Shown here: piece after piece, positions 18,974 through 27,449 of the stretch
How positions within the stretch are numbered: position 1 is the stretch's first letter
Layout: each line of letters begins with the position of its first letter
NCBI GenBank assembly: GCA_963736975.1
Contig: CAVTQY010000002.1
Span: 992,001-1,056,000, forward strand
From: CAVTQY01 sp963736975
Lineage (GTDB): Bacteria; Pseudomonadota; Alphaproteobacteria; Acetobacterales; Acetobacteraceae
Reading direction: 5' to 3'
Length of the DNA stretch: 64,000 nt
The notes under the pieces: generated by a model
The model's input: the letters and a program-made list of their open reading frames with translations, nothing else
Told to the model about the DNA's origin: nothing
Database searches by the model: none
Program-made: the position numbers and the translations under genes

Positions 18974-19843
18974 CTAGGAACAATAGCGCGGCAGGAACGC
19001 CCGCACAGCCGGCGCCAGATCCGGCCGCTTGAGCGCGAAGGCGATCTGCGCCTCCAGAAAACCCGCCTTGTCGCCGCAATCGAACCGGCGGCCCTCGTAG
19101 CGCAATCCATGGAAGGGTTGCCGGCCGATGAGCCTGGCCATCCCGTCGGTCAACTGCACCTCGTTGCCGGCCCCGCGCTGCGTCCGCGCGAGCTCCTCGA
19201 TCACCTCCGGCATCAGCACATAGCGGCCGATGACGGAGAGATTGGACGGCGCCTCCTGCGGTGGCGGCTTCTCAACCAGCCCCAGCACCTCGACCAGCCG
19301 CCCGTCATCCCGCCCCGTTTTCAGGATGCCGTACCGGTCGGTCCGTTCGCGCGGCACCTCCACCACCGCGACCACGTTACCGCCGGTATCGCGATAAGCC
19401 GAAGCGAGTTGCTGCAGACAGGGGATTTCGGCCAGGATCAGGTCGTCGGGGAGTAGGATCGCGAACGGGTCCGCGCCGATGAAGGCGCGGGCGCACCAGA
19501 TCGCGTGGCCTAGCCCGAGCGGCACCTGCTGGCGCACGGTGACCAACGAACCCGGCTCGACCTGCGTGTCCTTCAGCGCCGCCAGCGCCTCGGGCTTGTC
19601 GCGCTCGCGCAAGGTTGCCTCCAACTCGAAGGCGATGTCGAAATGTTCCACCAGGGCCGTCTTGCCGCGGCCGGTCACCATGCAGAACTGCTCGATCCCC
19701 GCGGCGCGCGCTTCTTCGACCGCGTACTGGATCAGCGGCTTGTCCACTACCGGCAGCATCTCCTTGGCTACCGCCTTGGTGGCTGGAAGGAAGCGCGTGC
19801 CGAGGCCGGCGACGGGAATGACAGCTTTGCGCAACGGCTTCAT
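18974..19843 (-). CDS. galU: UTP-glucose-1-phosphate uridylyltransferase
   Basis: This 289-residue enzyme makes UDP-glucose from UTP and glucose 1-phosphate. The nucleotide-binding start AVIPVAGLGTRFLPATKA, the ILLPDDLI loop and the VEKPPPQEAPSNL region are family marks. I used the ATG at 19843 (MKPLRKAVIP); an in-frame ATG four codons earlier at 19855 is also possible. It lies 14 bases upstream of the phosphohexomutase gene, so the two are probably cotranscribed. Confidence 0.94.
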   Translation of the reverse strand: MKPLRKAVIPVAGLGTRFLPATKAVAKEMLPVVDKPLIQYAVEEARAAGIEQFCMVTGRGKTALVEHFDIAFELEATLRERDKPEALAALKDTQVEPGSLVTVRQQVPLGLGHAIWCARAFIGADPFAILLPDDLILAEIPCLQQLASAYRDTGGNVVAVVEVPRERTDRYGILKTGRDDGRLVEVLGLVEKPPPQEAPSNLSVIGRYVLMPEVIEELARTQRGAGNEVQLTDGMARLIGRQPFHGLRYEGRRFDCGDKAGFLEAQIAFALKRPDLAPAVRAFLPRYCS

Positions 19844-19931
19844 GCGTGATCCCATGCGTGGCCCGCGGCTCGTTAGCACCCCCGGGGCGCGGCGGAAATG
19901 CCGTACGCATCGGTCTCGCGGCTCCGTGAGG

Positions 19932-20420
19932 CTACGGCCAGCGCCGCCGGCGTTGTCCAGACCCGAGCAGTACGTCGCGGGCCTGATTGATGCGCGAAGC
20001 CAGCCAGTCGGAGCCGCCGCTGTCGGGGTGTGCGGCACGCATCAGCCGGTGATAGGCGGCGCGAATATCTGCCTCGCTCGCGCCCGGCCGCAGGCCGAGA
20101 ATCTCGTAGGCTTCGTCGCGCGTCATCGGCCCGCCGCGCGGCGGCGGCGTGCCGGAAGCTGCCCCGGCCGCAAAATCAGCCCAACGTGCCCAATGCGTGG
20201 TGCGAAACCGGTTCCAGATCACCGGCCCGGCCAAGGTCAGCGCGCCGAGTGCGAACCCGCCGCGGCCGGTGAGGATCAGCATCAATGCCAAGAGGATGGC
20301 ACCGAGCGCCGCCACCCAGGCGAGGAATGCCTTGATGGTTGGGATCGACGCCTGCTCGAACGCTCGCAGCCCACCGAGCAGCAGGAACAGGATGAAGCCA
20401 CCGATCGCGAGCCAGATCAT
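19932..20420 (-). CDS. Membrane-anchored DnaJ-domain protein
   Basis: This 162-residue protein has two N-terminal hydrophobic segments (about 2-20 and 33-70) and a C-terminal J domain (about 100-152) with the catalytic HPD tripeptide in RAAHPDSGG. J domains stimulate DnaK-type Hsp70 ATPase. The layout resembles TIM14/Pam18-like bacterial proteins. Its start overlaps the maeB stop by four bases, so it is translationally coupled to the malic enzyme. Confidence 0.87.
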   Translation of the reverse strand: MIWLAIGGFILFLLLGGLRAFEQASIPTIKAFLAWVAALGAILLALMLILTGRGGFALGALTLAGPVIWNRFRTTHWARWADFAAGAASGTPPPRGGPMTRDEAYEILGLRPGASEADIRAAYHRLMRAAHPDSGGSDWLASRINQARDVLLGSGQRRRRWP

Positions 20421-22687
20421 GCCGCTTTCTGCGCCTCGAGCGCAGCAAACGCGCTCAGATTAACGATCCCCCGTGCCGTGACGCTGCTGGCCATCACATG
20501 GATAGGCTTCGCCATGCCCAGCAGGATCGGCCCTACCGGCAGCGCGTCCGCCGCCGCTTTCAGCAGCGTGAACGCAATATTCGCCGCGTCCAATGTCGGC
20601 ATTACCAGCAGGTTCGCCGCACCGTCCAGCGGGCTGTCGGATACCGCCCGGCGGCGGATCGCTTCCACCAACGCTGCTTCGGCGTTCATCTCGCCATCGA
20701 CCTCCAGCGTCGGGGCGTGTTCCCGCAGCAAGCCGAGTGCACGCCGCATCTTGCGCGCCGAATCGGAATCGCTGCTGCCGAAATTGGAATGCGACAACAG
20801 CGCAACCTTTGGCCGCACGCCGAAGGCTTCCACCGCCTCCGCCGCCAGCACGGTCATTTCCATCACCTGCTCGGCTGTTGGATCGACCAGCATGTTAGTA
20901 TCGCAGATGAACAACGTGCCGGTCTGCAGGATCAGGCAGCCCAACGCATAAACACGCGTCACCCCGGCGCGGCGCGGTATCACCGGCAGGACATCCAGCA
21001 CCTGCTGCCACCAATTGGCCGCCCCGCCGCAAATCGCGGCGTCTGCGTCGCCTGCATGCAACAGCATCGCCGCTGCCACGGCGCCGCGGGTCCGCAACGC
21101 CCGCGCGGCAATCTCCAGCGGTATGCCGCGTCGCCCGGCCAGACGCTGATACTCAGGCAAGAGCGGCTCGAACACCGCCGTATCCTCGGCAGGGTCGAGC
21201 ACCCGCACGCCATCGGTAAGATCCATGCGCAAACCCATCTCGCGGGCCTTGCGCCGAATCACCTCGCATCGCCCTAGCAGGATCGGATGCGCGATGTCCT
21301 CATCCACTAAGGTTTGCGCCGCGCGGAGCACGCGCTCGTCCTCGCCTTCCGCATAGACTATGCGCTGCGGTGCCTGGCGTGCCGCCTCGAATACTGGACG
21401 CATCAACTGACCGGAGCGGAACACGAAACGCTCGAGCTCGCGCCGATAGGCGGCGAAATCCTCGATAGGACGCTGCGCGACGCCGCTCTTCATCGCCGCG
21501 TACGCCACCGCGGGCGCGATCTCCAGGATCAGCCGGGGGTCGAACGGCTTGGGGATGATATAGTTTGCGCCAAACACCGGGGCCGCCCCGCCGTAAGCCG
21601 CAGCGACCACATCGCTCGCCTCCATCCGTGCCAGCCCGGCGATCGCTTCGACTGCGGCGATCGTCATCGGCTCATTGATCGTGGTCGCGGAGACGTCGAG
21701 CGCACCACGGAAGATGAACGGGAAACACAGGACGTTGTTGACCTGATTGGGGAAATCGCTGCGCCCCGTGGCAACGATCGCATCCGGCCGCACCTCCCGC
21801 GCGAGGTCGGGCATGATCTCGGGCTCGGGGTTGGCGAGCGCCAGGATCAGCGGCTTCTCCGCGAGCCGGTCCAGCCATTCGGGATGCAGCACACGCGGCG
21901 CCGATAGCCCAAGGAACACGTCCGCGCCAGCGAGCACATCCTCCAGCGTTTCGGCCCGCGTGGCGCGGGCGTATCGCGCCATGTTGGCCAACATGCCGGG
22001 CCGATCGGCCCGCACCACGCCCTGGATGTCCGTCAGCGTTACGTTCTCCGGTTTCAGGCCCATCGAAACCAACAGGTCCACGCAGGCCAGTGCAGCGGCG
22101 CCTGCCCCGGAGGTAACCAAAGAGATATCCTCCAGCCTCTTGCCCTGCAGCAGCAGGCCGTTGCGGATTGCCGCGGCGACCGTGATTGCCGTTCCGTGCT
22201 GGTCGTCATGGAACACCGGAATGCGCATGCGCGCGCGCAGCGCCGCTTCTATGGCGAAGCACTCCGGGGCCTTGATGTCCTCCAGGTTGATCGCCCCGAA
22301 CGTGGGCTCCAGTGCTGCCACCACATCGCAGAACCGGTCCGGATCGGCCGCGTCCACCTCGATATCGAACACGTCGATTCCGGCGAATTTCTTGAACAGG
22401 ACGGCCTTGCCCTCCATCACCGGCTTGCCGGCCAGTGCACCGATATTGCCGAGCCCCAACACCGCCGTGCCGTTGGAAATCACCGCGACCAGGTTGCCGC
22501 GGGCTGTATAGTCATGGGCGCTGTCGGGATCGGCCTTGATCGCCTCGCAGGCCGCGGCCACTCCCGGCGAGTAGGCGAGCGACAGATCGCGCTGCGTCGC
22601 CATGCGCTTGGTCGGCTCGACGGCCAGCTTTCCCGGCCGAGGCAGCCGGTGATAGTCGAGGGCGGCGCGGCGGAAATCATCGTCCAT
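20417..22687 (-). CDS. maeB: NADP-dependent malic enzyme with phosphotransacetylase-like C-terminus
   Basis: This 756-residue protein has an N-terminal malic enzyme half (LSLAYSPGVAAACEAI, FHDDQHGTAITV and VTSGAGAAALACVDLL) and a C-terminal half related to phosphate acetyl/butyryltransferase (VYAEGEDERVLRAAQ and ANLLVMPTLDAANIAF). It oxidatively decarboxylates malate to pyruvate with NADP; the C-terminal half is usually regulatory, responding to acetyl-CoA. The ATG at 22685-22687 lies inside the last codons of mazF (11-base overlap), which is unusual for a central metabolism gene. Confidence 0.94.
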   Translation of the reverse strand: MDDDFRRAALDYHRLPRPGKLAVEPTKRMATQRDLSLAYSPGVAAACEAIKADPDSAHDYTARGNLVAVISNGTAVLGLGNIGALAGKPVMEGKAVLFKKFAGIDVFDIEVDAADPDRFCDVVAALEPTFGAINLEDIKAPECFAIEAALRARMRIPVFHDDQHGTAITVAAAIRNGLLLQGKRLEDISLVTSGAGAAALACVDLLVSMGLKPENVTLTDIQGVVRADRPGMLANMARYARATRAETLEDVLAGADVFLGLSAPRVLHPEWLDRLAEKPLILALANPEPEIMPDLAREVRPDAIVATGRSDFPNQVNNVLCFPFIFRGALDVSATTINEPMTIAAVEAIAGLARMEASDVVAAAYGGAAPVFGANYIIPKPFDPRLILEIAPAVAYAAMKSGVAQRPIEDFAAYRRELERFVFRSGQLMRPVFEAARQAPQRIVYAEGEDERVLRAAQTLVDEDIAHPILLGRCEVIRRKAREMGLRMDLTDGVRVLDPAEDTAVFEPLLPEYQRLAGRRGIPLEIAARALRTRGAVAAAMLLHAGDADAAICGGAANWWQQVLDVLPVIPRRAGVTRVYALGCLILQTGTLFICDTNMLVDPTAEQVMEMTVLAAEAVEAFGVRPKVALLSHSNFGSSDSDSARKMRRALGLLREHAPTLEVDGEMNAEAALVEAIRRRAVSDSPLDGAANLLVMPTLDAANIAFTLLKAAADALPVGPILLGMAKPIHVMASSVTARGIVNLSAFAALEAQKAA

Positions 22688-23051
22688 TCATTCCATCTCC
22701 GGCAATCAGGGTAATCGCTTTGGCGCGAATTTCCGCCAGTTCGGCCGCTGTGATCGCGCCTTTGCGTTCCGCCCGACGGACGCGCCAGTCAAGGCTTTTG
22801 ATCTGATCCGCGAGGGCAACGCCGTGTCGTGCGCCAGACAACATGACCTCGAACGGGTAGCCCTTGATCTGCGCCGTCATCGGGCAGCACAGAAACAGCC
22901 CCGTGCGTCCGTTGTAGCTGGCCGGGCTCAGAACCACAGCGGGCCGATGCCCGGCTGGCTCATGGCCCGCTTGCGGATCGAAATGCAGCCATACGATATC
23001 TCCGGCATCGGGCACGGGGCGCGACCGTCGTGCTGCATAGGGCCGCCTCAC
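22677..23051 (-). CDS. mazF: MazF-family endoribonuclease toxin
   Basis: This 124-residue PemK/MazF toxin carries PDAGDIVWLHFDPQAGHEP and HRPAVVLSPASYN near its start, then CCPMTAQIKGYPFEV and DQIKSLDWRVR, all typical of MazF. MazF cleaves mRNA at short sequence motifs when it is released from MazE. It overlaps the antitoxin stop by four bases and the malic enzyme start by 11 bases. No frameshift or missing segment is seen, so the pair looks functional. Confidence 0.93.
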   Translation of the reverse strand: MRRPYAARRSRPVPDAGDIVWLHFDPQAGHEPAGHRPAVVLSPASYNGRTGLFLCCPMTAQIKGYPFEVMLSGARHGVALADQIKSLDWRVRRAERKGAITAAELAEIRAKAITLIAGDGMNGR

Positions 23052-23293
23052 AGCATCTCGCGTCCGACTGACGCACCGACATCGATTTCAGCGTGGAGGT
23101 TCTCGTCGGTAATTCGGGCGACCAGCTCGGAAAGCCGATACGATCTCGTTCGGACAGGCTCGATCACGATCCGCCCGTCCTCGGCTCGGATGTCAACCTG
23201 CTGATCCTGCTGGACCGCGGCGGATTCCAGGATAGCGGAGGGGATCCGCACGGCAGCACTGTTGCCCCATTTGCGAATGGTAGCGCGCACCAT
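23048..23293 (-). CDS. mazE: MazE-family antitoxin
   Basis: This antitoxin of about 81 residues has an AbrB/SpoVT-type DNA-binding fold (RATIRKWGNSAAVRIPSAIL) and an acidic C-terminus that binds the toxin. In-frame starts are ATG 23302, ATG 23293 and GTG 23290. GGAGG lies directly before ATG 23293, and its spacing fits the GTG best, so the start is uncertain by a few codons. The perfect inverted repeat just upstream is a likely autoregulatory operator. Confidence 0.9.
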   Translation of the reverse strand: MVRATIRKWGNSAAVRIPSAILESAAVQQDQQVDIRAEDGRIVIEPVRTRSYRLSELVARITDENLHAEIDVGASVGREML

Positions 23294-23301
23294 AACCTCC
23301 A

Positions 23302-23318
23302 TATCTACATCGTAGATA
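23302..23318. promoter_or_regulatory. Candidate MazE operator (perfect inverted repeat)
   Basis: TATCTAC-ATC-GTAGATA is a perfect 7-base inverted repeat with a 3-base centre, placed at the start of mazE. MazE and MazEF complexes repress their own promoters through such palindromes. Binding is inferred from position only. Confidence 0.55.
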
Positions 23319-23423
23319 CACGGCTGCGGTCACGGCAGCAAGCGGGGACATGGTTTTTTGCCCTCGCCTGTCGGTCCCGGGCACAATCGCGCGTCCTATG
23401 GGCGCCACTTTCGGAGCTGCCGC

Positions 23424-23801
23424 ATGATGTACGCCATCCTTTGCTACAATGAAGAAGACGTCGTCTGGTCCTGGAGCAAGCAGCAGGACGACGCCGTCAT
23501 GGCGCGCCTGGGCGCAGTCCAGGACAGGCTGACCAAGGCCGGCAAACTCGGCCCCTCCTTGCGCCTGTTGCCCACCACCTCCGCCACCACGCTGCGCAAG
23601 AGCCACGGTGAGCCGCTCGTCATTGACGGCCCCTTTGCAGAAACCAAGGAGCAGTTGCTCGGCTTCTTCATCATCGATGTTGCCACGCTGGACGAAGCGC
23701 TCGACATCGCCCGCGAGTTCGTTGCCGCCAAGACCGGCAGCATCTACGAGATCCGGCCCATCGCCCACTACTTCCCGGACCGCCGCGACACGACCGCATG
23801 A
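23424..23801 (+). CDS. YCII/DGPF-domain protein, partner of the ECF sigma factor
   Basis: The protein of about 125 residues starts at an ATG with GGAG upstream (a second ATG follows directly) and begins MMYAILCYNEEDVVW. The segment PLVIDGPFAETKEQLLGFF contains the DGPF motif. DGPF proteins are found next to ECF42-type sigma factors in many bacteria, and the sigma gene overlaps this gene by four bases. The biochemical role of the family in this setting is not established. Confidence 0.9.
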   Translation: MMYAILCYNEEDVVWSWSKQQDDAVMARLGAVQDRLTKAGKLGPSLRLLPTTSATTLRKSHGEPLVIDGPFAETKEQLLGFFIIDVATLDEALDIAREFVAAKTGSIYEIRPIAHYFPDRRDTTA

Positions 23802-25052
23802 CCGACCTCGCCTGGATCGAAGCCGCCCTTATCGCAGCTCGCCCCAAGGCGATCGGCGCCCTGCTGCGCTATTTCCGCGATCTCGACATCGCCGAGGAAG
23901 CCTTCCAGGACGCCTCACTGCGCGCGCTGAGAGCCTGGCCACGCAACGGACCGCCGCGCGATCCGACGGCGTGGCTCATCCTGGTCGGGCGGAACACCGC
24001 CCTGGATGACGCGCGCCGCCGCCGGCGGCAGACGGAACTGCCGCCGGAAGAAACCCTCTCGGACCTCGAGGATGCCGAGGCATCGATCGCGGACCGGCTC
24101 GACGACTCGCATTACCGCGACGACGTGCTGCGCCTGCTGTTCATGTGCTGCCATCCGGACCTGCCCCACACGCAGCAGATCGCGCTGGCGCTACGCGTGG
24201 TTTCGGGACTGTCCGTCCGCCAGATCGCCAATGCCTTCCTGGTCAGCGAAGCGGCAATGGAGCAACGCATCACCCGCGCCAAGGCGCGCATCGCCCGCGC
24301 GAACATCCCATTCGAAACCCCGGGTGCGGCTGAGCGCGCCGATCGAACTCGCAGCCGTCGCCGCGATGCTCTACCTCGTGTTCAACGAAGGCTATTCGGC
24401 CGCGGACGGATCGGCGCGGGCCGAGCTGTGCGGCGAAGCGATCCGCCTCGCCCGCTTGTTGTTGCGCCTGTTCCCGACCGAGCCGGAGGTCATGGGGCTT
24501 ACCGCCCTCATGCTGCTCCAGCACGCCCGCGCCCCGGCGCGCTTCGATGCGGCAGGCGAGATCATCCTGCTGGAAGATCAGGACCGCAGCCTCTGGGACG
24601 GCAAGCGGATCTCGGAAGGCCTCGCCCTTATCGACAAAGCGATTCGCCATCGCCAGCCGGGGCCCTATCAGATCCAGGCCGCCATTGCCGCCTTGCACGC
24701 CCGCGCCGTGCGCGCCGAGGACACCGATTGGGTGCAGATCGAGGCATTGTATGCCGCTCTCGAACGCCTGCAGCCATCACCCGTGATTGCGCTCAATCGC
24801 GCGGTCGCGGTCAGCAAGACGCGTGGCGCCGGGGCGGCGCTGGCGATCATTGAGCCGCTCGCGCCGCGTCTTTCCGGCTACTTCTATTTCTTCGGCGTGA
24901 AGGGTGCGTTGTTGGTCCAGCTCGACCGTACGCAGGAAGCGCGCGCCGCCTTCCACCAGGCGATCGCGCTGGCACGCACACCGGCCGAAGCCGCGCATAT
25001 CCGCCTGCATCTCGATCGTCTGCTGCGCAACTCGTCTGCCTCGCCGCCCTGA
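23798..25052 (+). CDS. ECF sigma factor of the ECF42/SigJ-like type with long C-terminal extension (one-base frameshift)
   Basis: The N-terminus carries sigma region 2 (LLRYFRDLDIAEEAFQDA and AWLILVGRNTALDDARR) and region 4 (ALRVVSGLSVRQIANAFL and MEQRITRAKARI). A large TPR-like C-terminal part includes MLYLVFNEGYSA, PSPVIALNRAVAVS and GYFYFFGVKGALLV. The frame breaks at 24341-24348. Removing one A from GATCGAAC gives AAERADRLAAVAAMLYL, which matches the expected linker. The repaired protein has about 417 residues. The DGPF gene upstream and the VOC and SRPBCC genes downstream fit an ECF42-type regulon, in which the C-terminal extension rather than an anti-sigma factor controls activity. Confidence 0.88.
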
Positions 25053-25127
25053 TGAGAAAAATCTCCGGGGGCCGTCGGGCTGGCGACAGCCGCAACGTCC
25101 TTGGAATGCAACCCAGGAGATTCCTCC

Positions 25128-25550
25128 ATGTCTGCCAACACGGAAACGCAGTCTTCAACCGCCATGCCGGTGAAGGGCGGCGTGGTGCCCTATCTGCAGA
25201 TCGATGGCGCGATGAAGGCGGTCGAGTTCTACCGGCGCGCTTTCGCCGCCGAGACGGTCCGGATCTATCCGGTGGACGACCAGGGCCGTACCATGCATGC
25301 CCATCTCTACATCAATGGCGGCTCGGTGATGCTGGGCGACCCGTTCCCCGAACACGGCTGTCCCGCGCAGAAGCCGCAGGGCTACAGTCTGTTGCTGTGC
25401 GTCGATGACATCGACTTCTGGTGGCAGCGCGCAGTCGAAGCCGGCGCCGAGGTCGTGATGCCAGTGGCCGAGATGTTCTGGGGCGACCGTTACGGCCAGC
25501 TGCGCGATCCGTTCGGCGTGCTTTGGGCAATGGATCAACCGAAACAATAA
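25128..25550 (+). CDS. VOC-family (glyoxalase/PhnB-like) protein
   Basis: The 140-residue protein starts at an ATG preceded by AGGAG 12 bases away and begins MSANTETQSSTAMPVKGG. Typical VOC features include PYLQIDGAMKAVEFYRRAF, HAHLYINGGSVMLGDPF and RYGQLRDPFGVLWAMDQP. VOC proteins use a paired beta-alpha-beta fold for metal-dependent isomerase, dioxygenase or resistance activities. It lies in the ECF sigma cluster. Confidence 0.87.
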   Translation: MSANTETQSSTAMPVKGGVVPYLQIDGAMKAVEFYRRAFAAETVRIYPVDDQGRTMHAHLYINGGSVMLGDPFPEHGCPAQKPQGYSLLLCVDDIDFWWQRAVEAGAEVVMPVAEMFWGDRYGQLRDPFGVLWAMDQPKQ

Positions 25551-25563
25551 GGGGGGTCACGCC

Positions 25564-26034
25564 GTGCAAAAGATTTCTCCGTGCCTGTGGTTCGGTGGCC
25601 AGGCCGAGGAAGCCGCGAAGTTCTATGTCTCGGGTTTCGCGAACGCGAAGATCACCAACACGATGTGTTACGGCGATGCCGGACCCGGCGCGAAGGGATC
25701 CGTTCTCTCCGTGACCTTCCAGCTCGAAGACAAGGAATTCATTGCACTGAACGGCGGAGCGCATTTCGCCTTCTCGCGGACCATCTCGCTGTTCGTCACC
25801 TGCGAAACGCAACAGGAGGTTGATGAGCTCTGGGAAAGACTCTCCTCTGGTGGAGAAAAGGGCCACTGCGGCTGGCTCACCGACCGATACGGCGTGTCCT
25901 GGCAGATCGTCCCGTCGGCCTTGCGCAGGATGCTGGAGGACAAGGACACTGGTAAATCCACCCGTGTCATGCAGGGGCTGATGACGATGGACAAGCTCGA
26001 CATAGCACGCTTGCAGGAGGCCTACAATCAATGA
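25564..26034 (+). CDS. VOC-family PhnB/3-demethylubiquinone methyltransferase-like protein
   Basis: This 156-residue protein starts at a GTG with AAGGGGGG upstream. It begins MQKISPCLWFGGQAEEAAKF and carries LTDRYGVSWQIVPSAL, typical of the PhnB-like 3-demethylubiquinone-9 3-methyltransferase domain family, a VOC subgroup that is not a true methyltransferase. It overlaps the next gene by four bases. The sigma, VOC, PhnB-like and SRPBCC genes appear to be one operon. Confidence 0.88.
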   Translation: MQKISPCLWFGGQAEEAAKFYVSGFANAKITNTMCYGDAGPGAKGSVLSVTFQLEDKEFIALNGGAHFAFSRTISLFVTCETQQEVDELWERLSSGGEKGHCGWLTDRYGVSWQIVPSALRRMLEDKDTGKSTRVMQGLMTMDKLDIARLQEAYNQ

Positions 26035-26514
26035 CCATCGTCCCTGACTCTCCCGCGGGGTCCTACCGCGAGTTGGTGCTCACCCGCCTGATCGACGCGC
26101 CGCACGACAAGCTCTACCGCGCCTGGACCGAGCCCGAGCTTCTGAAGCAATGGTTCGCACCGTTGCCATACACCACGCCGCGCGCGGAGCTCGATGTGCG
26201 ACCGGGCGGTGCCAGTCTGGTGGTCATGCGCGCTCCCGACGGTAACGAGATACCCTGCCGCGGCGTGTATCTCGAGGTCGTTCCCAACGAACGAATCGTG
26301 TTCACCGATGCCTACACAGAAGCGTGGGTGCCGTCAGAAAAGCCGTTCATGACGGTGGTACTCGACGTTCACCGACGAAGGCGGCCAATCCCGCTACACA
26401 GCGCGCGTGAGCCATTGGACGGTTGCCGATCGCGAGGCGCACGAGAAGATGGGCTTTCATGCAGGCTGGGGACAATGCTCCGACCAGCTCGCCGCTCTCG
26501 CCGCGAAGCTTTGA
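26031..26514 (+). CDS. SRPBCC (AHSA1-like) protein (one-base frameshift)
   Basis: The N-terminal part VLTRLIDAPHDKLYRAWTEP and LLKQWFAPLPYTTP is typical of the AHSA1 branch of the START-like fold. One extra base near 26363 breaks the frame. Without it PFMTVVLTFTDEGGQSRYTA continues to EKMGFHAGWGQCSDQLAAL and a stop at 26512-26514, about 160 residues in all. Such proteins have a hydrophobic pocket and are common next to ECF sigma and ArsR regulators. The ligand is unknown. Confidence 0.82.
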
Positions 26515-26519
26515 GCTGC

Positions 26520-26990
26520 CTATTGCGACACCATGACATGAATGGGAATTGGGTAGCTGGTCCATGGCATTTGTACCCGCACGGCGAAATCCTCAGTGCC
26601 GACAAATCCCTCTTTCGTGTGGTAGCGAATGAGAACACCGTTACTGACCGAGGCGATCGATACCGTGCCGGTTACAGGCCGTCTTGTCAGAGTTATGGAT
26701 GCTTGGAATCGCAGCAATATCCCGCAAAAGCCATCATTACTCATTTCAATTTGGCCCACCGCACTTACAAACCGGCCGGCGCCGGGTGCAGGGGAGAGAT
26801 TGAGAAGCGAAAGGTGGCTGGAGCATTTCGTGGCCCTGTGTAGCCTTATTCCGGGCTCCGTCCCGCTATTCTGAGCCTGACCTGCCGTCGCGACGGAGAG
26901 CACCAGACAGCCAAACGCCGCGGTCACCAGCACCTGTTGGCTGATCGCGGCGTGATTAGGCCTCGCAGCCCAATTCTTCGCTGCTTTCAC
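26520..26990 (-). CDS. Hypothetical exported protein
   Basis: This 156-residue protein starts at a GTG whose GTGA overlaps the stop of the SRPBCC gene upstream. An N-terminal hydrophobic segment ending ATAGQA looks like a signal peptide with cleavage near residue 38. The mature part is beta-rich and includes VLIRYHTKEGFVGTEDFAV, which resembles the edge of cadherin-like or Ig-like repeats. I do not recognise the family. Confidence 0.65.
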   Translation of the reverse strand: MKAAKNWAARPNHAAISQQVLVTAAFGCLVLSVATAGQAQNSGTEPGIRLHRATKCSSHLSLLNLSPAPGAGRFVSAVGQIEMSNDGFCGILLRFQASITLTRRPVTGTVSIASVSNGVLIRYHTKEGFVGTEDFAVRVQMPWTSYPIPIHVMVSQ

Positions 26991-27369
26991 CAGGTCTCCG
27001 CGGCGCGCCGGAACGCCTCGGTACCCTGCTCGACAAGCGGGCGCATAACAGCATCGACCTCGTCCGGAAGAAAATCACTGACCCGGCAACAATCCTCGCC
27101 TTCAGGGACGATCTGCATCGATGCGCTGTGGTGGTCGAAGCGTCCCCCGACTACACCGTACGCCACGCGTCGGCGCGCGTCGTCGATATCGACGATGCGC
27201 TCGCGTACGACCATCCCGTTGGCGAATGCCACAACCCGGATGTCGTCCTCTCGTCGGGATCGAGCAACACACCGGGGAATGCCTTGTGGGCCGCGCCCAC
27301 ATCACGGAGCAGTGCCCAGGCCCTGTCCGCGGCAACTCGTAGCTGCGTTTCCTTGATGATGGATGTCAT
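26987..27369 (-). CDS. SRPBCC-family protein (one-base frameshift)
   Basis: The first part MTSIIKETQLRVAADRAWAL with AAHKAFPGVLLDPDE, and the second part VVAFANGMVVRERIVDIDD with YGVVGGRFDHHSASMQI, lie in different frames. They join if one base is added near 27248. Together they give a typical polyketide cyclase/SRPBCC protein of about 127 residues ending VEQGTEAFRRAAETW. The gene sits between the glucoamylase gene and the exported protein on the same strand. Confidence 0.75.
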
Positions 27370-27449
27370 GGCTTTGGCTCCCGGTTACGACCATGACTAT
27401 CGCTCGACTGTCCGCCGGGACTTGGGAGAATTGCGGAACGCCCGGGGCC

